A stretch of 64,000 nucleotides of DNA from Brassica napus (GCF_020379485.1 NC_063437.1:1426001-1490000); one strand, 5' to 3'; positions 48,804-60,876 are shown, numbered from the stretch's first letter. A program made the numbers and translations. The notes: generated from the letters alone by a model not told the origin.

Positions 48804-49209
48804 AATTATTTTGCGAACCGGTGTTTGAATAGAGAACCCGGTTTATTTTAAGTTCAAGTAGAATTGAATTACGAGATAAGACACCAATTCGAACCCAGTA
48901 TACATGGTAGAGACTCGGCATGAAGAGAGAGTCCCACCAGGGTTCGAGCAAGATATATTGGTACAGACCCGAGAGAAGGATAATAAGCTTTGCTTGTTTC
49001 GCTTCTCCCTCTAGCGCGAGTGATTTCGCGGGAGGTGGTTACAGAGGGGAGTTCTGATCAAACTCTTCTGCCTCTGTCCCTGGATCTTCCCTGAAGTGAA
49101 GATCTATGGTCGGGAATCGCTATCCTAGACAATCATGCTGTTTGAGTTGGTAGCTAATATAAGGTAATCTAAATTACCTTTCTTTTTTGCCTTCTTATTA
49201 ATTAATTTA

Positions 49210-49495
49210 AATATTTTTTATGCGACAGATCTCAGTCTGAATATCTGCAAATAATATAATAATAGATAATATACGAATTTGGATATCTGAATCCAAAGAC
49301 TAAAATCACAGTTCCGGATCTAAATACTCTGAAATTTTTGGATATTCGGATCCGTCCAACTCCTGCAATCAGTGGAACAATTGAGAATTAACAAGTAGTA
49401 CATTTGAACAAAAAAAAAACAAGTAGTACATTTGAACAAAAACAAGTAGTACATAGGAGGATGTGTGTACTGATAATAGTATACGGGGTAGTCAT
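49210..49495. repeat. Left copy of a 285-bp dispersed duplication flanking the LINE
   Basis: From GATCTCAGTCTGAATATCTG-type sequence to ATAGTATACGGGGTAGT it is highly similar to 57656-57929, including the AACAAGTAGTACATTTGAAC block, which is itself repeated two to three times. The sequence is rich in GGATATTCGGATCCG motifs. Confidence 0.85.
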
Positions 49496-49778
49496 AAATT
49501 TCGAAATATTATTTAGTTATATTTTTATAATTATAAAATTATATCATTAAAATTTTCAAAAAAAAATTACAATTTTTTAAAAAATTATAAATTTATTCGT
49601 AAAATCATTAGTTTCTTTTATAAATCTATAAATTTTATAAATATGGTTTAGTTTTAATTTTTGATGATTATACAATTTTATATCAATTTTATTAATACAA
49701 GTTAATTTAATATATTTAACCAATAGAAATAGATAAATCTATCTTTTTTTTTTTTTTTTTGTCGACAACATTACAGAC

Positions 49779-52700
49779 TCATATTGACCCTGTAAACCAA
49801 ACTGGGAGATGTTGATCCATGTGAACGACGAAAGACGGCTGAATCCTGACACTGCGTGCTAGGCTATCCGCCTTCGTATTTTGCGTTCTTGGGACATGAA
49901 TAATCTCTGAGCGTATGAAACTCTCTCGCAGACTCTTAATATCCTCCAAATAGCTTGCAAAAGCTGGCCATTCTTCTGGTTTCGAAACCATCTTCACCAA
50001 TTGAGAACAGTCCGTTGCAAACGTAACCTGAGATTGTCGTAAATTTCTCATACATTCCATAGCCCATAGTAATGCTTCCATCTCTGCATGCAAGGGATTT
50101 AGAGATGCCCGGACGTTCCTAGCTCCCAACAGTCCTTCAAATCCTTCTAGAGAACTGAACCAACCTTGACCAGAGAAAAGATCGCCCTCTTTCCATGATC
50201 CATCTGTAAAACACCATCGTCCGGGGATTGCCGGAAGAGGCGTAACCAGTACGTGTGTGTCCGTTTTCTTTTCGTTCAACAGCTGTGCCTCTGCCCAAAG
50301 TGTTGCTTCCGTTTCTGCCAACTTAAGAGTATCCTTAGGATCCATATCCAAATTACTAAATACCTTATTATTCCTTCCTTTCCAAATATACCATAATATC
50401 CAAGCAAACTGATGATCCTCCAGCTGTGGGATAACCCGCCAGAAGAGATGATCCATATTCGTAAAGAGAGAGCTCGTGGGGAAAATGGCTGGATTTGTTG
50501 GAATCTTTGAAAGAGCCCAAACCTGAAGTGCTGGGAGACACTAAAAAAATACGTGATTAATCGACTCCTCCTCCGCTCCACATCTTGCACAATTTATCTC
50601 ACCTTGCATCCCTCGCGCCTTCAGATTCTTCTTAACTGCTACACACCCTGAAACCAGTTGCCAAAGAAAATGCTTTATCTTAGGTGGACACCGGATTTTC
50701 CAACAAAATGCCTTCAATACATCAACTGTTGGTCCCACCAATAATGGTAATCGTTCCCTATCCGGATAGATCCGTTCCACTTGATATCCTGATTTAACCG
50801 TAAATTTTCCATTATTTGTGAAATGCCATCCTTCTCTATCAACCATCTGATTCCTGCTCAGTGGTATTCTTTCTATAATTTCCACATCCTGAGGATCTAC
50901 CAAATCCCTGAGAACCTGCGAATTCCATCTTCGCGTAGTGGGGTCAATAAGTGAATCCACTGTGAGATCGGGATACAAATTATGTTGATTTTTATTGGCT
51001 GGTCTCGGGCGAGTGGTTGGGATCCAAGGATCGTTCCATACAAAGATAGAAGATCCTGTTCCCACCCGTTTGATTAGTCCTTTGCTTACCAGAGATCTAG
51101 CAGATACAATACTCCTTCAGCCATATGACGGGGAGAATGAACGGATCGGATCAAGAGGTGAGGCATGACGAAAATACCTCCCCTTGAAAACTCGAGAGAA
51201 TAAAGTGTTTGGCTGTTCTATCAGCCTCCATAACTGCTTACCAAGCATCGCTGTATTGAAGTCAGTTATATCCTTGAAACCTAAACCTCCTTCTTCCTTA
51301 CTAACACATACTTTATCCCATGATTTCCAATGCAGACCTCTTGAACTACCCCCAGGGCTCCACCAGAATTGTGCTACCGCACTCGTCAATTTTCGTGTAA
51401 TGGCCTTAGGTAAACGGTAACATGACATCGTATGATTCGGCAATGCCGTAATCACTGACTTAATAATCACTTCCTTTCCTCCTTTCGTAAAGAACTTAAA
51501 AGTCCAACCATTGACCCTGTTATTTAGACGATCCTGCACAAAACTGAAAACTTGAATCTTGGAACCCCCTAAATTTTCCGGTAATCCTAGATAGGATCCC
51601 ACGCCCCCCAAATTCTGAATCTCCAAAATATCCCTTAGTTCTTGCCTGACCGATTCCTCAATTTTGTGTCCAAATTGAATCGAGGATTTGTCAAAATTTA
51701 TCAATTGCCCAGAAGCTACCTCATACTCCTTTAAAATCCTGAGAATAGTGTGACATTCCTCCTTTTGAGCCTTGCAGAAAAACAAACTATCATCCGCAAA
51801 AAACAAATGTGAAATCGATGGGCAAGCTCTAGCTACCTTAATCCCTGTTAATTGTTTCCGTCGCTCCGCTTTCCTTATATTGGCAATCAAAGCCTCCGTA
51901 CACAGAATAAATAAATAAGGGGACAACGGGTCTCCTTGTCGTAAACCTCTGTGTGGTACAATGAGTCCCCGTGGTTGTCCATTGAGGAGAATCCTATATT
52001 GAACTGAGGATATACACTCCATCATTAATTTAATCCAGTGTTGATGAAAACCCATCTTCTGCAGTAATGCTTTAATAAAATCCCATTCTATCCTATCATA
52101 CGCCTTGCTCATATCCGTTTTAATTGCCATATACTTCCCCTGACACGCTTTATTTGTCCGTAATCCATGAAACATTTCCTGAGCTATAAGAATATTGTCG
52201 GAGATCAACCACCCTGCCACAAAAGCCGATTGAGTCTCTGAAACGAGAGAGGGCAAATAGACTTTCAACCGTTGACACAAAACCTTCGATATAATTTTAT
52301 ATCCCACATTACATAAACTGATTGGTCGCAGCTCCGTCATCCTTGTAGGCCTTTCTATCTTTGGAATCATACATATATTAGTAATATTTAACCTGGAATC
52401 CATTTCACCCGATACCAGAAAGTTATTCACCATCTCTACCAAATCCTTTTTAATAATATGCCACGAATGTTGAAAGAAAAGCGCCGTCATACCATCCGGT
52501 CCTGGTGCTTTTTCTGGATGCATCATGAATAGCGCCTCTCTAACCTCGGCTTCAGTTGTCGTCCTCAATAACCATCGATTTATCTGAGGAGTAATCCCCG
52601 GTGTTATTTCCGAAAGAAAATCGTCAAACTCCGATGGAGATGTGGTACTAAAAAGTTCTTCAAAATAGTCTACCGCTACCTTTTCGACACCATTATCCTC

Positions 52701-53852
52701 TGTAATCCAATTTCCAGCTACATCATGTAGTCCTACAATCCTATTACGTACTCTTCGTTGCTTTGTCAAAGCATGGTAGAATTTTGTATTAAGATCCCGA
52801 GATGAGTACCACATATTTCTACTTTTTTGGTGCCAATACTCCTCCTCATCCTTATATGCCTCTTGTAACTTCCTGGATACCTCCAATATATCCTCCTGAG
52901 ACCTAGTATCATCAGTTTGTACCTCCTCTAATGCCTTCTGCAAATCTGCAATTTTTTCCTTTCCATAAGGTGGATTATTTTTCCGCCATTTTCCAATTTG
53001 GCGACGACAATTACTAATCTTTTCCACTATGCCATTTCCACTGCCTTCATTATATTTCGACCATCCCATTGTAATTGATTCCATTAAACCCTCTTGACCA
53101 ACCCATCTCTTATCAAATCTAAATTGACCTTTTTTCCTTTGAACTTTATCATCTAGGAAAGCCACCAGAGGCCTGTGATCAGATGCCACCATCCCTAAAT
53201 ATTCAGTATGAGAGCATGGAAATAGCGTATGCCATTCCTCATTAGCGAGTGCCCGATCTAATCGACAACGAACCATTACTGCCCCCTTTCCTTTACCTCG
53301 TCTCCCTTGCCATGACAATTTATTACCTTTTGCCGGAAATTCCAGTAATCCACTATTCCTGATCATGTTATTGAAAGGTACAAATGAATCCGCACTCCTG
53401 ATAGCTCCACCCTCCATTTCATGATTTCCTGTAATTTCATTCAGATCACCAATAATGAACCACGGTTCCGATCTTGACAGTCCATATCTAGTTAAGCGTT
53501 CCCACACTTGTTCCCTCAAATCTTTGACAGGATCCCCATACACAAAAGTCAAAAAACCTGTTTTTCCCAGCATCACTGCTTCCACATCTATCATTCGATT
53601 ACTTGAATATAAAACAGTAACTTGATAATCATTATTATAGTAAAGCGCCAGACCACCACTCCGCCCTACTGGGTCAACTGTGGCAAAATTATCAAATCCA
53701 AAATGTGATTGATATTTTTGAACAAACTCAAAATCCTGCTTTGTTTCCGATAGAAATAAAAAATCTGGTTTATATTTATGCCATATCTCCCTTAAATAGG
53801 CTGTAGTCCATTTGCTTCCCATTCCTCGACAGTTCCAACTAAGCACTCTCAT
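49779..53852 (-). pseudogene. LINE ORF2: endonuclease, reverse transcriptase, zf-RVT, RNase H (two in-frame stops)
   Basis: One continuous frame of 1358 codons with two in-frame stops and no frameshift. The domains in order are: an AP-type endonuclease (MRVLSWNCRGMG at the start; FLSETKQ, IIGDLNEI and the catalytic SDHRPL); a reverse transcriptase with LRPISLCNVGYKIISKVL, SDNILIAQE, GLRQGDPLSPYLFIL and the catalytic FADDSLFF; a zinc-binding zf-RVT region (IRCPPKIKHFLWQLVSGC, ARCGAEEESINHVFF); and a C-terminal RNase H domain (CFTDGSWKEGD, HAEMEALLWAMECM, FATDCSQLVKM, NTKADSLAR). A TGA at 51117-51119 replaces an expected Trp codon (PSYG then RSIVSARSLVSKG follows) and a TAG at 50541-50543 follows INHVFF where the truncated copy at 6361-7445 has Glu. 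Endonuclease and polymerase regions precede the first stop. Confidence 0.93.
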
Positions 53853-54628
53853 TTTAAAAATGTGAAAAAAGCTCTGTAGAGCTATATAATTTGGGTTTAA
53901 TGATACCCGAAAACCTCAACCACCCTTCTGTAATAAACAAACAAAAATGCGGCACCAATGTTTTTAAAACCTTAATACTCTCCCATATAGTCACTCTCCC
54001 CCAAACTCGCAGACTGATCCTTCGATACAATAAAAGACCTGTAGTCCGTGGAAATGTCATCCACGTATACCGTGTACCAACAACCTTCCTCAGAGACCAA
54101 AGTGTGATCAATACCTTAGCCTGTCGTAAATGATTGCCATCCGGATAACCAATTCCAATCTTGTATGAATAATATAGCATCTGTTTCTGGTTTAATGAGA
54201 CCAGAGAACATGCTTTATGTCCATCCATTACGTTGAACCTTATTGATCTCCCGAAGACCCCATGTATCCCCACCTAACACCAATCCTCCTTGCCCCTATG
54301 TCCATAACGCACCGCCATAGTATTCCTCTCAGTCCATTTTATCCATTTTCCGATAGACATACCAACCTTATAATTAATATTAACATGCATCCCAAGCCAA
54401 GAACACATCCAAACAAAGCCAAAGCAACCAAAAAAGCCAATATCATTCCATAAACCAAACTCATAACCAGATAAAACAAATAGCAAATAGCCACCACATA
54501 GCCAGATAACAAGCAAAACAACCACTAAATAAAATCATAAAGAAATGCTCACAGAGCTTATTAAAGACCAAACATAATAAAAACCAGAAATTCCAAAAGA
54601 ACCACTCCTCAAATCTTCATAAATTTTA

Positions 54629-56329
54629 CTATCCATGGGGCGCATTTGAGGGTTTGGAAGAGGTTGGTTTGGGTTGTAAGGGACCCTTTTCCTCCTGCGA
54701 TCTTATACCTTCTCCCTGACGCTTGCCTTGTCGAGATTGAACGCTCTTGTTCTGTGAAAGTAGCGCTTGAACGAACTTCTTCTTGGAGGTTCCAGCAGCC
54801 ATGACTGTCTGTTTAAGCAACAACTTACGAGTTCCTTTCTTCTTTTCATCCTCCCCTGCTTGAGGACCCTTCTCTCCAACTTCCTTTGCGTGTGAATCTT
54901 CCGCAACCTCCACTAAGGCCACCTCCTGTGCCCCAGTAAGTTCCTCCATCTCTCCATCAGTTAAATTTTGGAAGCCATCATCATCGCACATAAGCCCCAC
55001 TTCACCATCAATATGATTCCCTATCTCCTCCAAATCCATACCCTCATTCACTAAGCGATCATTACCAACTCCTATCTGCTTCTGAGCCAGCTCTAATCCA
55101 GTACCAATATTTTCTGAAACCATTGCAGTAATTTCACCATTCACCACGCCCACAGGTTTACTAATTACCTTAACCACATTGCCATAGCCTCTTCGTTCCT
55201 CCTGTTGTGACACTTGCAGGTTGTTTGATGCAGAAGTATTTCCCTCCCTCGTCACACCCCTGTTAGTACTACCCGTGTCCTGTATCTCTCCCTCTTCTTT
55301 TGGCTCCTCCCGAGGACTCCTCTCACGTCGTGTGCCCCGATGACCCCTCTCTCTTGCGTCTTGCGTGTGGTTCCGAGGTTGCTCCCACCTAGAGTTCCGA
55401 GACCTCATGTTTCCCTCATCTGCTCTGTTGCTGCCACGATAAGTTGAGTATCGCTTATGCCCTTTCTCAGGAACCCGCACCCACTGTGACTCTTCCTCAT
55501 ACATTTTTCCTTTCCCCTTTCCCTGGTAACTCCTCTGATCTTTACCCTTGTCCTGATGATTCTCTTCACCATTAATCACAACCCCTCTGTAGCTCCTGGC
55601 TCGATCCTCTCTCCTGCCCACCTGCTCATCTCTGATATCTTTCTTCTTCTCTGGGCTCTTTGGATTCAGTGGGCAAAGATCTTCCTCGTGACAGAGACTA
55701 AAACAGAGTTTACAGAAGCCAAACAGTTTCTCGTATTTAAGAGAAACCGGCACCTCTTCCTCATCATAAAATTCTCCCCCTTTGAACTCCACAGTGGACT
55801 CCAATGTTAACTCCTTAAAGCCATCAACCACGACCCGCATCTTTCCATAGTCCAAATCCACGTCCGTTGTCTCACCAATCGCATCTCCAATGCTCTGAAA
55901 TGCTGGTGTTGACCAGAACTCTGTTGGGAGACCCTCCACTTTGATCCAAAAAGGAATTTCTGATGGGAAAGTTCTTGACATTCTTGGCTGCCACCGAGCC
56001 ACTGAGATCATCCAGTAATCAAAATGGTATGGCTGTGACTCCAAAACCGCTGCAATGTCCTCCTCCTTCTCAAAATGGAACTGGAACATCCCCTTTCCCA
56101 AATCTTCACCCGTCACCCTCTCCTCCACCTTCCATATCTTCAGAATCATCACCAATAGCGCACCAATCTTTTGTTTCTCCGGGTTCATGCACCGCCCAAT
56201 CAAGGTCATAGCATAACTCTTGATCAAATCAGAGTTGTCAAAGTGGGGAACAGAAACCTTCAGCTTCTTGCGGACCCCTTCTCCAGTCGTTGAAACGCCC
56301 CTCTTTCCCACAAGTTGACCCTGATTCAT
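54629..56329 (-). CDS. LINE ORF1: DUF4283 / CCHC zinc-knuckle nucleic-acid-binding protein
   Basis: About 566 aa from the ATG at 56329 (MNQGQLVGKRGVSTTGEG); the same frame is open further upstream to 56875, but that part looks like 5' UTR. Residues of about 25-150 form a DUF4283-like domain (MTLIGRCMNPEKQKIGALLV, VARWQPRMSRTFPSEIPFWI), followed by a zinc knuckle CKLCFSLCHEEDLC. The rest is charged and low-complexity with many Arg, Glu and Gly, ending KPTSSKPSNAPHG. The protein probably binds the LINE RNA during retroposition. It is intact here. Confidence 0.88.
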   Translation of the reverse strand: MNQGQLVGKRGVSTTGEGVRKKLKVSVPHFDNSDLIKSYAMTLIGRCMNPEKQKIGALLVMILKIWKVEERVTGEDLGKGMFQFHFEKEEDIAAVLESQPYHFDYWMISVARWQPRMSRTFPSEIPFWIKVEGLPTEFWSTPAFQSIGDAIGETTDVDLDYGKMRVVVDGFKELTLESTVEFKGGEFYDEEEVPVSLKYEKLFGFCKLCFSLCHEEDLCPLNPKSPEKKKDIRDEQVGRREDRARSYRGVVINGEENHQDKGKDQRSYQGKGKGKMYEEESQWVRVPEKGHKRYSTYRGSNRADEGNMRSRNSRWEQPRNHTQDARERGHRGTRRERSPREEPKEEGEIQDTGSTNRGVTREGNTSASNNLQVSQQEERRGYGNVVKVISKPVGVVNGEITAMVSENIGTGLELAQKQIGVGNDRLVNEGMDLEEIGNHIDGEVGLMCDDDGFQNLTDGEMEELTGAQEVALVEVAEDSHAKEVGEKGPQAGEDEKKKGTRKLLLKQTVMAAGTSKKKFVQALLSQNKSVQSRQGKRQGEGIRSQEEKGPLQPKPTSSKPSNAPHG

Positions 56330-56966
56330 AGTCGCCAGAAAAGGAATAAGCACCCACCAGTTTCGTAAGATAGAAAAAAAGAACTTTGAAAATATGAATC
56401 TATAGCTCAAGACCCATTCCCTTATATATAGATACAAACTCGAATCGATATTGATCTTGAAATCTAAGCCATAAATAACCCCTTCATTCCACTTGATTCG
56501 TAAAATCGTAATCATCCGATTGCTTAATGAAATCAAAGTTTCCAACTTTCCATCAGTATTGAAAACCCAAATCCAGACTTTCCAAACTCCATAGTCACAG
56601 AATCGACTTATAGAAAAAAAAACCCCCGCTAGGAGAAGGAAGGTTCTCGTTGTGATGATAACAAGAGCCGTACCTCGAATCTTCCATGATTGAGTCTCCC
56701 AATTCCAGATTTCCACCGATCCGAAATCATTACCCAATTGAACCTCCATAACTCCCAAAATCCGTATCACCACAAATCCATCTTGATTCCATACCCTGCC
56801 GATCGCGAAAGGAAGAAAGATCTCCCTGCAAATCCCAATTTCCCCATCAGTACCAGGATCCCATCCATGAAACATATTTGAAACCCTAGAAAATCGCCAT
56901 TGTCGTCGCCTTTTTTGAGAGAGAAAAGCGTTTTTTTTTTTGATATTTCTTTAGATAAATCTATCT

Positions 56967-57655
56967 AAGATTATAGTTTTAAATATATACATATATATAT
57001 TTTTTTAATTATAATTTTAAATAAGCAAAATCATTTTTAATCTTAATTTATATTTTTAAATTAAATTTATATTAAAATACTAGTAAGAAAATAATAAAAT
57101 CCACAATATCAATTAAAAAAATTTAAATAAAATTTAAATTTAAAAACATTATCAATGCATATGGTGCAGGAAAGCACCTAATTGGATAATATTCTTAAAC
57201 AAATCGCGATTGTGTTAATTAAATGTAGTTTTGTTAGTTTGATAGTTTAGTTTAGTGTAGGGTTGGAAATAATTATCCAAGATCTATATCCGATTTGAAA
57301 TCTGTTTCGAATCCGTTATGAAGATAGAATTTCCAGGATCCCGGATCCTAATCCGGATAGTAAAATCTATGATCCTGATATCCGGATCTAGGTTTTAAAA
57401 ATATATTAAATTTTTAATTTTATTAATAATTATATTTGATATACTAATATTTATCCATACAATTAGTTTTGTAATATTATATTATATTTTATAATATTAT
57501 ATGCATGTATATATGTTTCTAAATATTGTATAAATATTTAATTTATGTATTTTTTTAAAAATCTTATTATTAGTTTTTGGATATTCGGATCCGTCCAACT
57601 AATAGATAATATACAAATTTGGATATCTGAATATCTGTTTTTTGGATATTCGGAT
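56967..57655. other. AT-rich segment between LINE and duplicated NECAP flank
   Basis: Pre-insertion sequence continuing the left flank (49500-49729), then a block of GGATCC/ATCCGGAT-rich sequence (about 57255-57400 and 57580-57660) typical of degraded Brassicaceae transposons. No gene was recognised. Confidence 0.4.
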
Positions 57656-57929
57656 TCAGATCTCAGTCTGAATATCTGCAAATAATACAATAATAGACAA
57701 TATACAAATTTGGATATATGAATCCAAAGACTAAAATCACGGTTCCGGATCTAAATACTCTGAAATTTTAGGATATTCGGATCCGTCCAACTCCTGCAAT
57801 CAGTAAAACAATTGAGAATTAACAAGTAGTACATTTGAACAAAAAAAAAACAAGTAGTACATTTGAACGAAAAAAAACAAGTAGTACATAGGAGGATGTT
57901 TGTACTGATAATAGTATACGGGGTAGTTA
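57656..57929. repeat. Right copy of the 285-bp duplication flanking the LINE
   Basis: Partner of 49210-49495, in the same orientation. Here it directly abuts NECAP promoter-type sequence (GTCAACCCTTGGCTGGTCTATC), whereas the left copy runs into AT-rich DNA. This suggests that the right copy is in its ancestral position. Confidence 0.85.
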
Positions 57930-58463
57930 TGTCAACCCTTGGCTGGTCTATCAACTACTCAATGTTGACTTCTCAACGGTGGACGTACACACGTGTCAAG
58001 TCAAAGGTCAACAACACAATGAACGGTCTAGATTTAAAGATTGGGTGATAAAGGGCATCTCCGATACAAGTGGACGGACGAATTAATCCCGAGTTGGGCC
58101 GAGGAATGATAAAGCCCATTCATTAAGGCCTGTTAACTGTTTTAAGGTCCAAAAGGCCGAAATCTCAACGTTCTTTCATTAGTTTGGTGCATCAACTCCT
58201 TTAATGTTGACTTCCCAGCGGTGGACAATACACACGTGTCTAGTCTATATCAAGAGTCATAAACAATCAACGGTCAGGATTAAAATAAAGTTAAGAGGAT
58301 CGGGTGGACTACAACTAACGCGAAACCTCTGCGTTACTTCGTCTTCTTCGACTCGTGAGATTGTGATCACAGTAGGGCAAACGAAAGACTTTAACTTTAT
58401 AGATTCTACGAGGTGGGTTGATCGATTTAGTCATCTGGGTTTTCTTCTCTAGTGGTTCTTGGA
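57930..58463 (+). promoter_or_regulatory. NECAP promoter region with two tandem copies of a W-box/ACGTG module
   Basis: Two adjacent modules (57940-58030 and 58180-58290) each contain AATGTTGACTTC (a W-box-type TTGAC), then CGGTGGAC, then ACACACGTGTC (ACGT core), and further AACGGTC or GGTCAAC motifs. A third, more distant copy is at 48600-48730. Between the modules lie AAGCCCATT and AAGGCC motifs. The NECAP leader follows from about 58310. Regulatory function is inferred from motif conservation among copies. Confidence 0.6.
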
Positions 58464-60217
58464 ATGGATCAAGCTTCGTCTTCGTCGAATGTTAAGGAAG
58501 AGAAGAGATCTTCCACTGATCCTGTGACCGTCGATGAAAACGAGGAGAGAGAAGCTATAGAGATTCCTCTCTTCCAAGTGCCTGAATGCTATGTTTATTT
58601 GGTAAAAGTTCTAACCTTTATTAGATTATAATGAGATGGGTATTTGAAATTTCTAATCTTGATTAGGTTAATTGATGATTTCTTGATGGGGTCTCTGCAA
58701 TCATATTAGCTGCTTGAGATCATTGTCATTACCATTGGTTGCCTTGAAAACTCATTGACATTGTGAAGTGCTGTTAGTTAGATTATAGACAAAATTGGAG
58801 CGTGACTGTGTTTGTTACTTTCCGGGAATGTTACAGCAAGTAAGCTGTTCTTTGTCTTTTTGGTGTGTGTATGCAGATACCTCCAAGGAAAAGTGCAGCT
58901 TCCTACAGGTTCTTTCCTGCCTTCATGATCACACAATGTCTGATCTGTAGTTAGGAGATTCTTTAAGAGCCCTTGTTTCTGTTGCTTAGCCACTGATCAA
59001 TAACTCGGAACAAACTTATTAAACCAGTTCCTTAAGTTAGTAGGAGTGTCTGTTTAGACTTAATTTGTATCAATATAGTCGCTTTTCTATTTACATTTGC
59101 TTTTAATCAGCTCAACTTGGCTTCTTAGGCCAAAGATGTGAGTAACCAACCTGTCGGAAGATGGAGATAGACATGCGTTCATACCTTTTATATGAATGAT
59201 CCTTACAGGGCAGATGAGTGGGACGTGAACAAATGGGCATGGGAAGGAGCGTTGAAAGTGGTGAGCAAAGGAGAAGAGTGCATTATCAAACTTGTTGATA
59301 AAACCACAGGAGAACTTTACGCTCAGGCCTTTCTCCGAGATGGTGAACTTCATCCAGTAGAAGCCGTAATCGACAGTAGCAGGTAACTAAAAAATAAAAT
59401 GAACCATATAACTTAAACTTGGTCTGTAACATGGAAGCTCTGTTTTTGTCTTGTAGATACTTTGTTCTCCGTGTGGAAGAAAACATAGGTACTGACCACA
59501 TAGATATATAGAGATGTAAAGTTGTTTTCGAGTATACTTATTTGAAGGCATTGCAGGTGGTCGTGTTCGTCATGCTTTTATTGGACTTGGATTCAGGGAG
59601 AGAACTGAAGCTTATGACTTCCAAGCTGCACTACATGACCACATGAAGTAACATTCCACTTCTATTCAGACATTAGAACAACTACATTATCTCTGAATCT
59701 CTCTCTCTCTCTCTCTCTTTGGTAAAAGGTACTTGAACAAGAAGAAAACAGCAGAAGAGATGGAACAACACTTTCAGAACACTTCATCTGTTGATTACAG
59801 CTTAAAGGAAGGAGAAACCATTGTTCTTCAACTAAAAAACGTAAGACTTACACTTATTATTCTGCAAGCTTCTTGTTTTCTTTCTTCACATGGTAATGAT
59901 TGAAACAGAGGAACGAAAAGGACACAAAGACTAAATTGGTAGAGAAGAGTCTGAGCAATCTCTCGTTGGAGGATAAGGGCAAGTCAATAGAAACCATTCC
60001 TCCAATCATCCCACCGCCTCCACCTCCTGGACCGCTTTCTCCTGCGGCAACCACACCGAAGTCCCCATCAAGCCTTAGCCTCCAAAGATCGTCTGAACAA
60101 CAAGATCTAGATACAAAGCGAGAAGAAGTAGAGAAGAAAGAAGACCAAGAAGCTAAAGAAATAGGCGCTGAAGATGCACCAGACGATGACTTTGGAGATT
60201 TCCAAGCCGCAGGCTGA
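58464..60217 (+). CDS. NECAP-like adaptin-ear-binding coat-associated protein
   Basis: Seven exons in phase: 58464-58601, 58877-58908, 59209-59382, 59457-59488, 59557-59647, 59729-59840, 59909-60217 (about 295 aa). NECAPs bind AP-2 and clathrin machinery and act in endocytic coat assembly. After an acidic Ser-rich N-terminus (MDQASSSSNVKEEKRSS), the PH-like NECAP domain spans about residues 35-190: VPECYVYLIPPRKSAASYRA, DEWDVNKWAWEGALKVV, DKTTGELYAQAFLRDGE, GRVRHAFIGLGFRERTEAYD and FQAALHDHMKYLNKK. The tail is proline-rich (PPIIPPPPPPGP) and ends DDDFGDFQAAG, an acidic FxDF-type motif expected to contact adaptor ear domains. The gene appears intact. Synteny points to At3g58600. Confidence 0.93.
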
Positions 60218-60876
60218 TTTGAGTTAACCATTAAGTATTTTACCATACATAAAGCATCGTTTTTATAAGTAATGTGACTGATCAAAGTTTGGGTTGTTTG
60301 CTTTTGAGAGAGAGTCCACCTTCTGTACAATTGCATACAAAGACTATTTCTCTGAACTTGTGATTAGATAGATACTTTCAAGTCTTTTCATTTATTCGCC
60401 ATACACAATGTTCAAAAAAATAGCTAAACCGTAAATAGATGATTACTGGTTTGGCGGATTATTTGGGATTTAGAAAGAAATTTAGGTGTTAACGAATTAT
60501 TAATTTATTCTATTTTTATAAGATATTATTTAGAATTTTGAGTTCAATTATAAAATTAGTTTGATGTATTATATTAGATATACAAAATAAGAAGTTATAC
60601 AAATTTGTGGATTTATACTAATATTATTGTTTAGTTTAAAAGATTAAAATTTATTTAGATCATATCAGTTTTAATTTTGATGTAACTGATTTACAACGGT
60701 TTAAACCGATTTGCATCGTATAAATTGAATTTAAAAAAAATTATTATCTCGGTTGAGTTATAATTTTGCCGCTGCACCGATTTTAGAACCATGACCATAC
60801 ACATTACGCAACATGTGAATTGCAGGAGAAACAACTAGAGAAAAATAAAGAAAAATTCTCCTGAAATTTTCTGAAA
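60218..60876. other. NECAP to PPR convergent intergenic region
   Basis: The two 3' UTRs face each other. Between them lies a 388-bp hAT-like element (60407-60794). No other gene was recognised. Confidence 0.5.
60407..60794. mobile_element. Small hAT-like non-autonomous element
   Basis: Flanked by an exact 8-bp duplication CCATACAC (60399-60406 and 60795-60802). The right end, reverse-complemented, is TCATGGTTCTAAAATCGGTG, and the left end begins AATGTTCAAAAAAATAGC; the inverted similarity is short. The end style resembles the hAT-like insert at 12116-12904. Coding capacity is absent. Confidence 0.6.

Larger units (their letters stand above)
49745..56951 (-). mobile_element. Nearly full-length L1-type LINE retrotransposon
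   Basis: A 7.2-kb element on the minus strand with 5' UTR, ORF1 (56329-54629), a spacer of about 0.78 kb, ORF2 (53852-49779), a short 3' end and an A tail seen as a T run of about 17 at 49744-49760. An exact 15-bp target duplication TAGATAAATCTATCT flanks it (49730-49744 and 56952-56966). Exact flanks and a long tail indicate recent insertion. ORF2 carries two premature stops, so the copy is not autonomous as read. Confidence 0.93.
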
